Shown: positions 8,672-17,498, counted from the first letter of the stretch. The stretch: 64,000 nucleotides of DNA from Kribbella sp. VKM Ac-2568 (GCF_004345365.1 NZ_SLVF01000006.1:514581-578580), one strand, 5' to 3'. Translations and numbers: made by a program. The notes: generated by a model not told the origin, from the sequence alone.

Positions 8672-8974
8672 ATGTCTATGTCGTTCCCACTGTTCCTGCA
8701 GTCGTCCGCTGAGCAGTCCGGTCCGATCCGGCTGCGGCCAGCGGACATCACCCTCAACGCACTGTTCGCCGAGCTGACCGAAGCCCGATCCGCGAACCAG
8801 CTTGAGCGCGGAGCGCCCCGGCTGGGCACCGCCGGCGGCCGTCGCGCGGACCGCCTCCTGCAGAGTCTCGAGGCCTGCGCCGCTGCCCTCGAGGACCGCA
8901 ACCTACCGATCCCCCCGTCCCTGCGAGACGAACTCCGCCTGCGCCGGAGCCTCCACGCCACCAGCCGCACCTGA
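8672..8974 (+). CDS. Small hypothetical protein
   Basis: A 100-residue soluble protein starting MSMSFPLFLQSSAEQSGP; no signal or membrane segment. The C-terminal half is helical and Arg/Leu-rich (RRADRLLQSLEACAAALEDR). It follows the MFS gene by 115 bases that hold two direct repeats. I do not recognise a family. ATG 8672 is used; the frame is open upstream to 8624 without a better ribosome site. Codon third positions are GC-rich, supporting coding. Confidence 0.5.
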   Translation: MSMSFPLFLQSSAEQSGPIRLRPADITLNALFAELTEARSANQLERGAPRLGTAGGRRADRLLQSLEACAAALEDRNLPIPPSLRDELRLRRSLHATSRT

Positions 8975-9034
8975 ATCAGCGGGGAGGCGGCCGACGCGCA
9001 GTACCGGCGCCGGGGCGGCCTCCGCCGCGAGGTG

Positions 9035-9901
9035 TCAGTCGCCGGCTTCGAGGGCGGCGATGCGGGGAACAGTCGCGATCAGGGTCTGGACTGATTCGGG
9101 GGTCCAGGGCCCGGTCCGGATGACGATGGCGTGCTCGATTCCGAGGGCTGCCTGGGTCTCGAAGCGGCGGACCAGGTCGTCGACGGTGTCATCGGGTTCG
9201 AGGCGGGTGGACAAGGTCTTCTCGACGGCGTCGTAGGGACGTCCGGCCTCGTCGCAGTGCCGACGGAGCACGTCCAGCTTGTGGCGGATGGTCTTGCCGC
9301 CGTCGGGGATGTCGAACAGGTTGCAGGCGTCCGCGGAGCGCGCGACCATCCGTAGCGTGCGTTGCTCGCCGACGCCGCCGATCAGCACCGGGGGCCGACG
9401 AGCCGGTCGCGGACTGCAGATCGGGCCGCCGAGCTGGAAGTGCTCACCCTGATATGGCGAGGAGTCCCCGGAGAACATCCGGTCGGCGATCTCCAGGAGT
9501 TCCTGCAGTTGGTCGAACCGCTCCCCGGTCGGTCCCATCGGGATCCCCATCGCCTTGGCTTCGGCACCCTCCCAGCCGATACCGAGGCCGAACCAGGCGC
9601 GTCCGCCGGTGAAGGCGTCCAGGGTCGCGATCGCCTTCACCTGGACAGCCGGCGGCCGGAAGGTGATCGGCGAGACCAGCATGCCGAGGCGTGCCCGGCC
9701 GGTGATCGCCGACAGGTACCCGAGCATGCTGACGGCCTCGAACAGTTCGGCCTCGACGTGACTGGTCGGGTCGGCCTGCAGGAGGTGGTCCGGCACCCAG
9801 ATCGTGTCGAGACCACCCTCATCCGCCATCGTGGCCACCTGCCGCAGCCCGCCGACACCATCGGGCCAGGAGTGATCTGTGACGGTCAGACTGAGCTTCA
9901 T
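9035..9901 (-). CDS. LLM class F420-dependent oxidoreductase
   Basis: 288-residue luciferase-like monooxygenase-family enzyme, in actinobacteria normally F420-dependent. Recognisable are the N-terminal MKLSLTVTD strand, TIWVPDHLLQ, ARLGMLVSPITFRPP, FGLGIGWEGAEAKAMGIP and RPPVLIGGVGEQRTLRMVAR, in the usual TIM-barrel order. The ATG at 9901 gives the conserved N-terminus; a TTG nine bases earlier is in frame. It is divergent from a TetR gene, with an operator-like dyad between them, so it is probably the regulator's target. Substrate unknown. Confidence 0.88.
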   Translation of the reverse strand: MKLSLTVTDHSWPDGVGGLRQVATMADEGGLDTIWVPDHLLQADPTSHVEAELFEAVSMLGYLSAITGRARLGMLVSPITFRPPAVQVKAIATLDAFTGGRAWFGLGIGWEGAEAKAMGIPMGPTGERFDQLQELLEIADRMFSGDSSPYQGEHFQLGGPICSPRPARRPPVLIGGVGEQRTLRMVARSADACNLFDIPDGGKTIRHKLDVLRRHCDEAGRPYDAVEKTLSTRLEPDDTVDDLVRRFETQAALGIEHAIVIRTGPWTPESVQTLIATVPRIAALEAGD

Positions 9902-9917
9902 AGCGTCCAATTCTTAG

Positions 9918-9941
9918 GGTGACTCTAGAATTATGGTCACC
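9918..9941. promoter_or_regulatory. Operator-like inverted repeat between oxidoreductase and TetR genes
   Basis: GGTGAC (9918-9923) and GTCACC (9936-9941) form a perfect 6-base inverted repeat around a 12-base AT-rich centre; flanking TA/TA and inner TA bases also pair. It lies in the 61-base divergent gap, where TetR proteins usually bind to control themselves and the neighbour. Inference from symmetry and location. Confidence 0.6.
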
Positions 9942-9962
9942 GTAGCGCACTAGGCTGCGGGT

Positions 9963-10595
9963 GTGAACCGGACCGAGGTCTCCGGCCGCCCCGGCGGGCT
10001 GCGCGAGCAGAAGAAGCAGGAGACGCGCGAGCGGATCGCCGCGACCGCGCGCGCGCTCTTCCAGCAGCACGGGTACGACAGCATCACCGTCGCCCGGGTA
10101 GCGGTCGCCGCAGGGGTCTCCGAGGCCACCGTCTTCAACTACTTCCCGACGAAGGACGAGCTGTTCTTCGGCGGCGGGCTGGAGGAGTTCGAGGGGCGGA
10201 CGCTGGCCGCGGTCCGCGACCGGCGCGCGGGCGAGTCGGTGATCGCGGCCTTCCGTCGCTTCACCCTGCAGAACATTCGGCACGCGGCCGACCCGAAGGC
10301 CACCGAGCTCATCGTGACGGCTGCCCGGATCGTGGCCGGCAGCCCGACGCTGCAAGCCCGTGAACGCGAACTCGTCGCGACGACGACCGACTCCCTGGCC
10401 GCCCTGTTGCGCACGGAGGACGTCGGCCGCCTCGAGGCCTGGGTGATCGCGAACGCGCTGATCGGCGTCCAGCGCGCCATCGTGGCCGAAGTACGCGCTG
10501 AAGTTCTCGCAGGCCGCCACGGCGCCGCCCTCACCAACCGAGTACGCCGCCAGGCCGAGCGAGCCCTGAACCACCTCGAATCCGGGCTCGCCTGA
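9963..10595 (+). CDS. TetR/AcrR family transcriptional regulator
   Basis: 210 residues: N-terminal TetR HTH (residues ~16-65; RIAATARALFQQHGYDSITV and AAGVSEATVFNYFPTKDELF), then a helical ligand-binding domain without recognisable specificity. GTG start. It is divergently arranged with the F420-type oxidoreductase, and the dyad at 9918-9941 is its likely operator, so it probably represses both genes until an effector binds. Confidence 0.88.
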   Translation: MNRTEVSGRPGGLREQKKQETRERIAATARALFQQHGYDSITVARVAVAAGVSEATVFNYFPTKDELFFGGGLEEFEGRTLAAVRDRRAGESVIAAFRRFTLQNIRHAADPKATELIVTAARIVAGSPTLQARERELVATTTDSLAALLRTEDVGRLEAWVIANALIGVQRAIVAEVRAEVLAGRHGAALTNRVRRQAERALNHLESGLA

Positions 10596-10621
10596 GACGT
10601 GGGCATGGGGTCGCGTCGAGG

Positions 10622-11119
10622 ATGGACGGTGCCGCCGCGCCGGTGATGCCGTACAGCCCGCCGACGTACGAGAAGCAAGGCCAGGTACGCCGGTACGCCG
10701 GGCTGACGACCGGGGTCGTTCTGTTGCTGGCGGCAACTGGTTGTGTCGCGGTGCCGGAGAAGAACACCAGCCAGTCGCTCAGCCGAGCGGCGGTCACCCT
10801 GGCGGACGGGAAGGCCGTGGTCGAGCGGTACAACGAGGTCAACAACAAGGCGAACCAGGCGCGGGACGCCAAGCTCTCGGAGACGATCGAGGGCGACCCG
10901 ACGCTCGCTCAGACCCGCGCGGGGTACCGGATCGACGGGAAGCTCGATGCGGCCGACAAGAAGAAGATCAAGCCGTTCACCTACACCAAGCCACAGATCG
11001 GCGCACCCGCGTTCAGCTCCTACCCGATGCGGTTCGTCGTCAGCTCGGGTGTCTCCGACGACCCGGAGAGTCAGCAGCTCGGCGTCTGGCAGCGGCTGAA
11101 CGCCGGTACATCCCGCTGA
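10622..11119 (+). CDS. Putative lipoprotein, possibly truncated by internal deletion
   Basis: 165 residues with a signal peptide and lipobox (LLLAATGC, Cys about residue 41) followed by a polar extracytoplasmic region. The frame ends abruptly at LGVWQRLNAGTSR. Directly after it, the +1 frame continues to a stop at 11187 and reads RYIPLKGSTAKTRILSLDGQ, a sensible secreted-protein ending. This looks like a longer actinobacterial lipoprotein that lost its middle and was frameshifted. It may still make a short lipoprotein. No function can be given. Confidence 0.5.
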   Translation: MDGAAAPVMPYSPPTYEKQGQVRRYAGLTTGVVLLLAATGCVAVPEKNTSQSLSRAAVTLADGKAVVERYNEVNNKANQARDAKLSETIEGDPTLAQTRAGYRIDGKLDAADKKKIKPFTYTKPQIGAPAFSSYPMRFVVSSGVSDDPESQQLGVWQRLNAGTSR

Positions 11120-11225
11120 AGGGTTCGACCGCCAAGACCCGCATCCTGTCCCTGGACGGCCAACTGGTAGGCGCGGGCGGTTCCTGACGCAACCACGTGC
11201 GAGGCTCGACCCGGAGGTGTGACCG

Positions 11226-11750
11226 ATGACTGAGGGTGGGCGTGCGGGTGATCTGGCTGCTGAGGGGGTGCCTGAGGCGGAGTTTCATCAGGGGATTGCG
11301 CAGCGGATGCCGCGTAAGGGCGTGGCCGGTGGGGCGTTGATCCGGAACGAGGACGGGTTGATCCTCTTTCTCGAGCCGACCTACAAGCCGACGCTCGACA
11401 TTCCGGGTGGGATGGCGGAGCAGGACGAGTCGCCGTTGGAGGCTTGTCGTCGCGAGGTCCGGGAGGAGATCGGGCTGGAGCTGGAGATCGGTCCGTTGCT
11501 GGTGGTCGACTGGGTGCCGGCGATCGGAGTCTGGTTCGACGCGGTGAACTTCGTCTTCGACGGCGGTGTCCTCAGCAACGAGCAGATCCAGCAGCTGCGG
11601 ATCGACCCGGTGGAGGCTCGCGGGAGTGAGTTCCTGACGCTCGGGCAGGCGAGCACCCGGCTGCGGCCGTCCATGGCGCGCCGGCTCGCCGCCGCCCAGG
11701 AAGCGGTCAGCCGCGGCGCGACGCAGTACACGGAGTTCGGGCGTCTCTGA
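11226..11750 (+). CDS. NUDIX hydrolase
   Basis: 174-residue pyrophosphohydrolase. The full Nudix box GX5EX7REUXEEXGU is present at residues 62-84 (G62, E68, REVREEIGL at 76-84), with all metal-binding acids intact. The N-terminal ~30 residues are polar and Gly-rich. ATG start at 11226 eight bases after a GGAGGTG ribosome site. Substrate (nucleoside diphosphate derivative) not predictable. It stands between the lipoprotein remnant and the epoxide hydrolase. Confidence 0.88.
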   Translation: MTEGGRAGDLAAEGVPEAEFHQGIAQRMPRKGVAGGALIRNEDGLILFLEPTYKPTLDIPGGMAEQDESPLEACRREVREEIGLELEIGPLLVVDWVPAIGVWFDAVNFVFDGGVLSNEQIQQLRIDPVEARGSEFLTLGQASTRLRPSMARRLAAAQEAVSRGATQYTEFGRL

Positions 11751-11833
11751 AAGTGGAAATTCGGTCGGCGCCGAAGGTAAGCCGGGATACGTTACGAGCT
11801 GGAAGGAACCCGCTGTCGACAGGTAGAGGTGGC

Positions 11834-13060
11834 ATGGCTGAGAACGCTCGCTTCCCGTTGGAGCCGACCCCGATCCATGTTCCCGACGCGACGCTGGACG
11901 ACCTCAGGGCGCGGCTCGAGCTCACCCGGTGGCCCGACGACGTGGGGAACGACGACTGGTTCTACGGGGTCGGCCGGACCTACCTCCAAGAGCTCGCCGA
12001 GTACTGGCTCCACCAGTACGACTGGCGCAAGGCCGAGGCCGCGATCAACGCCTACGAGCACTACCAGGTGCATGTGGACGGCGTACCGGTGCACTTCCTG
12101 CGCAAGCCGGGAGTCGGCCCGGCGCCGACACCGTTGATCCTCAGTCACGGCTGGCCGTGGACCTTCTGGCACTGGTCGAGGGTGATCGACAAGCTCGCTG
12201 ACCCCGCCGCCTTCGGGGGCGATCCGGCCGACGCGTTCGACGTGATCGTGCCGTCGCTGCCGGGCTTCGGGTTCTCCACCCCGCTGCCGAGGAACCCGGA
12301 CATGAACTTCTGGAAGGTGGCCGACCTCTGGCACACCTTGATGACCGAGACCCTCGGCTACTCGAAGTACGCCGCAGCGGGGTGCGACGTCGGCGCGCTG
12401 GTGACCGGCCAGCTCGGCCACAAGTACGCCGACGAGCTGCACGGCATCCACATCGGCTCGGGTCTGCGGCTCGACTTCTTCACCGGCGACCGGGCCTGGG
12501 ACCTCAGCGGCGGCCGGCCGATTCCCGAAGGGCTGCCAGAGGCCGTCCATGCGCAGGTCGTCGCGCTCGATCGCCGGTTCGCCGTTCACCTGGCCGCGCA
12601 CGTCCTCGACCCCAGCACGCTCTCCTATGGACTGACCGACTCGCCTGTCGGCCTGCTCGCCTGGATCCTCGAGCGCTGGGAGCGATGGAGCGACGACCAC
12701 GGCGACCTCGAGAGCGTCTTCAGCAAGGACGACCTGCTCACCCACGCGATGATCTTCTGGGTCAACAACGCGATCAGTACGTCGATCCGGTACTACGCGA
12801 ACGCCAACCGCTACCCGTGGACGCCGTCGCACGATCGCAAGCCGGTGATCGAGGCCCCGACCGGTATCACCTTCGTCGGCTACGAGAACCCGCCCGGCGT
12901 GACCACGGAGCAGCGCGTCGACAGCTGGCTCGGCCTGCGTGAGGGCTGGTACAACCACGTCAACCTCACCGCCCACGATGCCGGCGGCCACTTCATCCCC
13001 TGGGAAGTTCCCGACGCCTGGGTGGACGATCTCCGCCGTACCTTCCGCACCCGCCGCTGA
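11834..13060 (+). CDS. Epoxide hydrolase (EHN domain)
   Basis: 408 residues. The N-terminal ~110 residues are the EHN domain of microsomal-type epoxide hydrolases (LEPTPIHVPDATLDDLRARL, TRWPDDVGNDDWFYGV), followed by the alpha/beta hydrolase core: LSHGWPWTFWHW (HGxP oxyanion motif), PSLPGFGFS, GCDVGALVTG (nucleophile Asp) and the late AHDAGGHFIPWEVP (catalytic His). The start ATG 11834 follows GAGGTGG; an upstream in-frame GTG at 11753 adds an unrelated tail. It hydrates epoxides to diols; physiological substrate unknown. Confidence 0.88.
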   Translation: MAENARFPLEPTPIHVPDATLDDLRARLELTRWPDDVGNDDWFYGVGRTYLQELAEYWLHQYDWRKAEAAINAYEHYQVHVDGVPVHFLRKPGVGPAPTPLILSHGWPWTFWHWSRVIDKLADPAAFGGDPADAFDVIVPSLPGFGFSTPLPRNPDMNFWKVADLWHTLMTETLGYSKYAAAGCDVGALVTGQLGHKYADELHGIHIGSGLRLDFFTGDRAWDLSGGRPIPEGLPEAVHAQVVALDRRFAVHLAAHVLDPSTLSYGLTDSPVGLLAWILERWERWSDDHGDLESVFSKDDLLTHAMIFWVNNAISTSIRYYANANRYPWTPSHDRKPVIEAPTGITFVGYENPPGVTTEQRVDSWLGLREGWYNHVNLTAHDAGGHFIPWEVPDAWVDDLRRTFRTRR

Positions 13061-13157
13061 TCCGGGGAAGGAAAGCGGAGGTAAGCGGTTGCCGTAAGAT
13101 AGTTCCGGCTGGTTGACTCCGGGGGTGAGGTTTTTCCCCCTTCGCCCGGGAGTACCA

Positions 13158-15695
13158 GTGGACATCACCCGTCGCCGCCTGCTTTCTTTCGTCCCCGCCG
13201 CCGCTCTGCTGACCGCGGTCAACCCCGCGCCCGCGAGCGCCACGTCTTCAGGAAGCACCACGAACCGAGGAGCCAGCGCAACCCGAGCCGCCGGTACCGC
13301 GCAGTTGCTGGCGAACCTCGTCGGCATCTTCGCGGGCACGCCCGAGTCCAACCAACGGCCCGAGGTGAAGGCCAAGCTCGCGGCCCTCGACCAAACCGCC
13401 CGGACCTGGCTGTCCGCGATGGACCGGGCCCAGGCCGGAGAACTCTTCGCCGGTCTCCCTCTCGGCACAAGCGACCCGAACCTCAACGCGTCGTACCAGC
13501 ACCTCTACGAGATCGCGCTGGCCACCCGGCGCCCCGGTCCGGCGTCGGACCTGCAGGGCAACGCGGCGATCCAGGCCAGGGTGATCGAGAAGCTGCGCTG
13601 GTTGCACGACAACTACTACGGCGACCAGTCGAAGGGGTACTACGGCAACTGGTTCACCTGGGAGATCGGCATCTCCACCCACGTCGGCAAGACCCTCGCG
13701 CTGCTCGACGCTCCCGCCGATCTGATCAGCACGTACGTCGCGTCGATGGACGCGTACCTGCGCAACGGCAAGGACGGTGACGTCGACCTCGACTCCCGGT
13801 TCCACACCGGTGCGAACCTGTCCGACATCACCGCCAACCGGATCATCCAGGGCGCGCTGCTCGACGACGACGCGCGGATCCGCAAGGCGCTGCAGGACCA
13901 GTTCACGGTCTTCGCCACCATCGACCCGTACAACCTCCAGCACGGCGTCACCGACGGGTACTACGCGGACGGCTCGTTCATCCAGCACGACTCGGTCGCG
14001 TACACCGGCTCGTACGGCAAGGGCCTGCTGACCAGGGTCGTCCAGACGGTGAAGACCCTCGACGGCACGGACTACGCGCAGTCCGGTGAGCTGGTGAAGG
14101 TGGTCCAGGGCTGGATCGAGGAAGGCTTCGCGCCGCTGATCTTCGAGGGCTGGATGACGGAGGTGGTCAAGGGCCGCGCGATTTCCCGCACCGCCACCGG
14201 GTACGACGATGTCGCCATCGTGGTCGAGGCGATCGTCGACCTCGCGGACTACGCGGAGCCGGCGGACGCCGCGCGGCTGAAGAGCTACGTGAAGTTCACC
14301 GCGCGCCCGACGCTCAACCCGAACAGCTTCGTCTCGCCGGTCAGCATCACCCGTTTCGCCGCTATCACCGCCGACCCGGCGATCGTGCCGGCCGACCTCA
14401 ATCCGGCAGCCAGCAGCGTCGCCTTCAACGCGATGGATCGGAACGTGCATCGCCGGCCAGGGTTCGCGTTCGCCCTGTCGCGGAGCTCCGCCCGGATCAG
14501 CAAGTACGAGTACATGAGCGGCGAGAACCTGATGCCGTGGTTCCAGGGCGACGGGGCGTACTACCTCTACCTGAGCGGCCAGGACCAGACCCAGGCGTTC
14601 GGCGTCGACTACCTGACCACAGTGTCGCCGTACGCGCTGGCCGGAGTCACCGCGCCGGTGGAGCAGCGCAGTACGATCCCGGAGCTGTACGGCACGGTGT
14701 ACTACGACAACCCGGGGCATCCGCTCAACTTCACCGCGTCGTCGGAATCGCAGAACAAGTACGTCTATTTCCCGGTCGGCACCAACCACTACTCCGGTGG
14801 CGCGACGCTCGGCCCGTACGGCGCGGCCGGGTGGATCCAGTCGAGCGATGTCGCGTACGCCGACCAGGACCTGCTCCCCCAGGACTTCGTCGTCTACCGC
14901 AACGCGGACGCCACCAAGTCCTGGTTCATGCTCGACGACGAGGTCGTCGTGCTCGCCGCGGGGATCGGCGACCAGGACCAGCGCGCGGTGACCACCTCGA
15001 TCGACGCGCGCCTAGCGGCTCCGGCCGACCAGCTGACGATCAACGGAGTACTGCGGAACGGGCGCTCGTGGTCCGGTACCGGCGACGCCGACCTCAGATG
15101 GCTCCGCTATGCCAACACCACCGCGGGTACGTCCCTCGGCTACTACTTCCTCCAGCCCAGCAAGGTCACCGTCGGCGTCGAACAGGTCACTCGCAGCCGC
15201 CGCGTGATCCGGACATCCAACCCGGACACTTCTGTCACCAAGCAGATCTTCTCCCTGAGCCACCAGGCCCCAGGCCGTACTGCGCTCGCGTACGCGCTGG
15301 TGCCGAACGCCACGGAGGCCAAGCTGCGGTCCTACCTTTACGGGCGGCTGCTGGTGCTGGCCAACTCCACGCGAGTGCAGGCGATCCGCCACAGTGGCCT
15401 GGACCTGATTGCCGTCAACACGTTCACCCCCGGGCATCACCAGGTCCTGGGGTTGAACGTCGACGGACCGGCGTCGGTGATCACCCGGCGGAACGCGGAT
15501 GGCACCACCTCCATCGCCGTCTCGGACCCGACGATGTCGCGGGCCACGATCTCGGTCTTCGTGCTGGCCCGCCGGCTCACCAAGGTGACGGCCGATCCGG
15601 GCGTCACCGTCACGCACACCCTGGCCGGAACGCGTCTGACCTTCACCACCCACCACCTGCACGGCGCGTCGCTGACGGCAACCTTCAGGGGGTAG
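13158..15695 (+). CDS. Polysaccharide lyase family 8 (hyaluronate/chondroitin/xanthan lyase-like), Tat-exported
   Basis: 845-residue secreted lyase. A twin-arginine signal (TRRRLLSFVPAAALL...ASA) forms the first ~28 residues. The helical domain carries NWFTWEIGIS, TGANLSD (conserved Asn ~220) and QHDSVAYTGSYG, where His ~277 and Tyr ~286 have the 9-residue spacing of PL8 catalytic residues. The rest is the beta-sandwich part. GTG start at 13158 after GGGAG; it gives a compact Tat signal. It cleaves uronic-acid-containing polysaccharides by beta-elimination outside the cell. Whether hyaluronan, chondroitin or xanthan is the substrate cannot be told. No unsaturated-uronidase or transporter lies next to it. 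Confidence 0.88.
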   Translation: MDITRRRLLSFVPAAALLTAVNPAPASATSSGSTTNRGASATRAAGTAQLLANLVGIFAGTPESNQRPEVKAKLAALDQTARTWLSAMDRAQAGELFAGLPLGTSDPNLNASYQHLYEIALATRRPGPASDLQGNAAIQARVIEKLRWLHDNYYGDQSKGYYGNWFTWEIGISTHVGKTLALLDAPADLISTYVASMDAYLRNGKDGDVDLDSRFHTGANLSDITANRIIQGALLDDDARIRKALQDQFTVFATIDPYNLQHGVTDGYYADGSFIQHDSVAYTGSYGKGLLTRVVQTVKTLDGTDYAQSGELVKVVQGWIEEGFAPLIFEGWMTEVVKGRAISRTATGYDDVAIVVEAIVDLADYAEPADAARLKSYVKFTARPTLNPNSFVSPVSITRFAAITADPAIVPADLNPAASSVAFNAMDRNVHRRPGFAFALSRSSARISKYEYMSGENLMPWFQGDGAYYLYLSGQDQTQAFGVDYLTTVSPYALAGVTAPVEQRSTIPELYGTVYYDNPGHPLNFTASSESQNKYVYFPVGTNHYSGGATLGPYGAAGWIQSSDVAYADQDLLPQDFVVYRNADATKSWFMLDDEVVVLAAGIGDQDQRAVTTSIDARLAAPADQLTINGVLRNGRSWSGTGDADLRWLRYANTTAGTSLGYYFLQPSKVTVGVEQVTRSRRVIRTSNPDTSVTKQIFSLSHQAPGRTALAYALVPNATEAKLRSYLYGRLLVLANSTRVQAIRHSGLDLIAVNTFTPGHHQVLGLNVDGPASVITRRNADGTTSIAVSDPTMSRATISVFVLARRLTKVTADPGVTVTHTLAGTRLTFTTHHLHGASLTATFRG

Positions 15696-15907
15696 TGGAG
15701 TCCGATCCCGGCATCGATTCCGCATCGCCGGTCCGCGCCGGGGTGTCCGGCGGATGACGAGAGGCGGGGATAGGTGCCGATGGCACGGACCTCTGTCCCC
15801 GCAGGGATTCCGCGGTCTACCCGTGGGCCGGTGACGCCGAACACCGCGGACCGACCGATGTTCGAATGGGGCCCGGAGAGGGCGTTGCGCGGTCCTGGCC
15901 GGCAAGT

Positions 15908-15942
15908 GAAAAGACGCCTGCTCCAGACTGGAGAGGCGCCTT
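15908..15942 (-). terminator. Rho-independent terminator downstream of tRNA-Gly
   Basis: Read on the minus strand, GGCGCCTCTCCA and TGGAGCAGGCGTC form a hairpin with a three-base loop, followed by TCTTTTC. It lies ~40 bases past the tRNA 3' end. The rest of 15696-15985 shows no gene I can support. Confidence 0.7.
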
Positions 15943-15985
15943 CTGCGCAGGTCAGAGGCATGTTCTGACCAGCGGTCCTGCGTGG

Positions 15986-16056
15986 AGCGGGTGACGAGAA
16001 TCGAACTCGCACTGTCAGCTTGGGAAGCTGATGTTCTGCCATTGAACTACACCCGC
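15986..16056 (-). tRNA. tRNA-Gly (anticodon CCC)
   Basis: The minus strand folds as a cloverleaf: acceptor GCGGGTG pairs with CACCCGC, anticodon stem TCAGC/GCTGA encloses the loop TTCCCAA (anticodon CCC), T-arm contains TTCGATTC. The discriminator is T, and the genome encodes the following CCA (15985-15983). Confidence 0.95.
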
Positions 16057-16086
16057 GAGCGCCGGCCGGACCAGCGAACGAAGAGG

Positions 16087-16115
16087 ATCATACCCGGTCA
16101 TCGGTGCGGTTTGCA
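16087..16115 (-). promoter_or_regulatory. Probable tRNA-Gly promoter
   Basis: A good -10 TATGAT (16092-16087) stands about 30 bases before the tRNA 5' end; 17 bases upstream is TGCAAA (16115-16110), a weak -35. Confidence 0.45.
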
Positions 16116-16194
16116 CGGGGGGTGAGCGGGCAACTTTCCACAAAGGCACGCCGAGGACTGGGCATGCTGCTCATCTTCTGGCAGATTAGAACGC

Positions 16195-16272
16195 GTTGCC
16201 GGGGGCAACATTTGGAACGCAACGTGAGGATGCGGTCCTTGCCGGGACCGGACAAGATGGTTGCGGGGCAAC
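16195..16272. promoter_or_regulatory. Two GTTGC/GCAAC dyads upstream of the MarR gene
   Basis: GTTGCCGGGGGCAAC (16195-16209) and GTTGCGGGGCAAC (16260-16272) are perfect inverted repeats with GTTGC arms; the second ends 16 bases before the MarR ATG. Further GGCAAC half-sites occur at ~16128 and just inside the gene. Autoregulatory operators of the MarR protein are the simplest reading (inference). Confidence 0.5.
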
Positions 16273-16288
16273 TGAAAAGAAGGGGTGA

Positions 16289-16732
16289 ATGGTGGCAACT
16301 GACACTAATGACGCGCTGGAGAATCTGGAGAAGGAACTCGTCACCCTGGCGCGCCGGCTGCGTGGTCTGCAGCGGACGCTGTCCGACGAGGCCCACCCGG
16401 ACCTGGAGCCGGCGCAGTACGCACTGCTGAACCACGTCGAGGAACTCGCACCGGTGCGGATGGCCGACCTGGTCGCGGCACTCGAGGTGGACAAGGGTCC
16501 GGTCAGCCGGGCCTGCGCTCGCCTGGAGGAAGAAGGCCTGCTGAAGCGGGCCGCGGACAAGTCGGACGCCCGGGCCACCCTGCTGACGCTGACCGCCAAC
16601 GGCAAGCGCAAGCTCGCCGCGGCCCGGAAGAAGCGGCACAAGGTGATCGAGGACCTGCTCAAGGACTGGTCGCCGGCCCAGGTGAAGACGTTCGCCACCC
16701 AGGTGTCGAAGTTCAACAAGCTGGCCGGCTGA
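16289..16732 (+). CDS. MarR family transcriptional regulator
   Basis: 147 residues. Central winged HTH of the MarR type: MADLVAALEVDKGPVSRACARLEEEGLL (recognition helix region), wing RAADKSDARATLLTLTANGK, then a long C-terminal helix for dimerisation. The Lys-rich tail (KRKLAAARKKRHK) is notable. ATG start preceded by AGGGGTGA. It stands alone; target probably itself, through the GTTGC/GCAAC dyads upstream. Two short GC-rich hairpins at ~16749-16790 follow and may act as its terminator. Confidence 0.88.
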   Translation: MVATDTNDALENLEKELVTLARRLRGLQRTLSDEAHPDLEPAQYALLNHVEELAPVRMADLVAALEVDKGPVSRACARLEEEGLLKRAADKSDARATLLTLTANGKRKLAAARKKRHKVIEDLLKDWSPAQVKTFATQVSKFNKLAG

Positions 16733-16859
16733 GCCGTTGCCGACGGCCCGTAGCCGCTACGGCGTTCCGGAGAGCTGAGGGCTCCGGAGCAGGACATCAG
16801 CGGTGACGGGCCCGGCCCACGGCGGGCGGAGCGGCAGCACGCTGCGGTAAGTTGCGTTC

Positions 16860-17435
16860 GTGCTGCTCTCCGACCGTGACATCTTGGCCGAGCTCGACGC
16901 GAAGCGGGTCCAGCTGGACCCGTTCGATGCTGCGATGGTGCAGCCGTCGAGCGTCGACGTGCGGCTGGATCGATTCTTCCGGGTGTTCGAGAACCATCGC
17001 TACCCGCACATCGATCCGGCCCAGGAACAGCCCGACCTGACCCGGATGGTCGAACCGGAGGGCGAGGAGCCCTTCATCCTCCATCCCGGTGAGTTCGTGC
17101 TCGGCTCCACCTACGAGCTGGTGACGCTGCCCGACGACGTGGCGGCGCGGCTGGAGGGCAAGTCCTCGCTCGGCCGACTCGGCCTGCTGACCCACTCCAC
17201 CGCCGGCTTCATCGACCCGGGCTTCTCCGGGCACGTGACGCTGGAGCTGTCGAACGTGGCGACGCTGCCGATCAAGCTCTGGCCGGGGATGAAGATCGGC
17301 CAGCTCTGCTTCTTCCGGTTGTCCTCGCCCGCGCAGCACCCGTACGGCTCCGCGAAGTACGGCTCGCGGTACCAGGGGCAGCGCGGCCCGACGCCGTCGC
17401 GGTCGTACCTGAACTTCCACCGCAGCGACATCTGA
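16860..17435 (+). CDS. dcd: dCTP deaminase (probably bifunctional dCTP deaminase/dUTPase)
   Basis: 191 residues, full length. Makes dUTP, or dUMP in the bifunctional actinobacterial type, from dCTP for dTMP synthesis. Motifs: QPSSVDVRLDRFFRVF, RLEGKSSLGRLGLLTHSTAGFIDPGFSGHVTLELSN (catalytic Glu region after AGFIDPG) and the flexible C-terminal YGSRYQGQRGPTPSRSY lid. GTG start at 16860. The closest relatives by eye are the Mycobacterium-type enzyme, which makes dUMP directly. Confidence 0.96.
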   Translation: MLLSDRDILAELDAKRVQLDPFDAAMVQPSSVDVRLDRFFRVFENHRYPHIDPAQEQPDLTRMVEPEGEEPFILHPGEFVLGSTYELVTLPDDVAARLEGKSSLGRLGLLTHSTAGFIDPGFSGHVTLELSNVATLPIKLWPGMKIGQLCFFRLSSPAQHPYGSAKYGSRYQGQRGPTPSRSYLNFHRSDI

Positions 17436-17447
17436 ACCAGCCGGACA

Positions 17448-17487
17448 GACGAGAGGCCCCGGGCGGATCCGCCCGGGGCCTCTCGTC
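17448..17487. terminator. Bidirectional terminator, 40-base perfect palindrome
   Basis: GACGAGAGGCCCCGGGCGGA and its exact complement form a gap-free 20-base-pair stem between the convergent dcd and lipoprotein genes. It lacks a strong T-run, as is usual in high-GC actinobacteria. Confidence 0.85.
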
Positions 17488-17498
17488 ATGCCAGTCGA

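Noticed and set aside
15774..15968. 64-codon plus-strand frame before tRNA-Gly
   Set aside because: It runs across the tRNA terminator hairpin and has no family or ribosome site.
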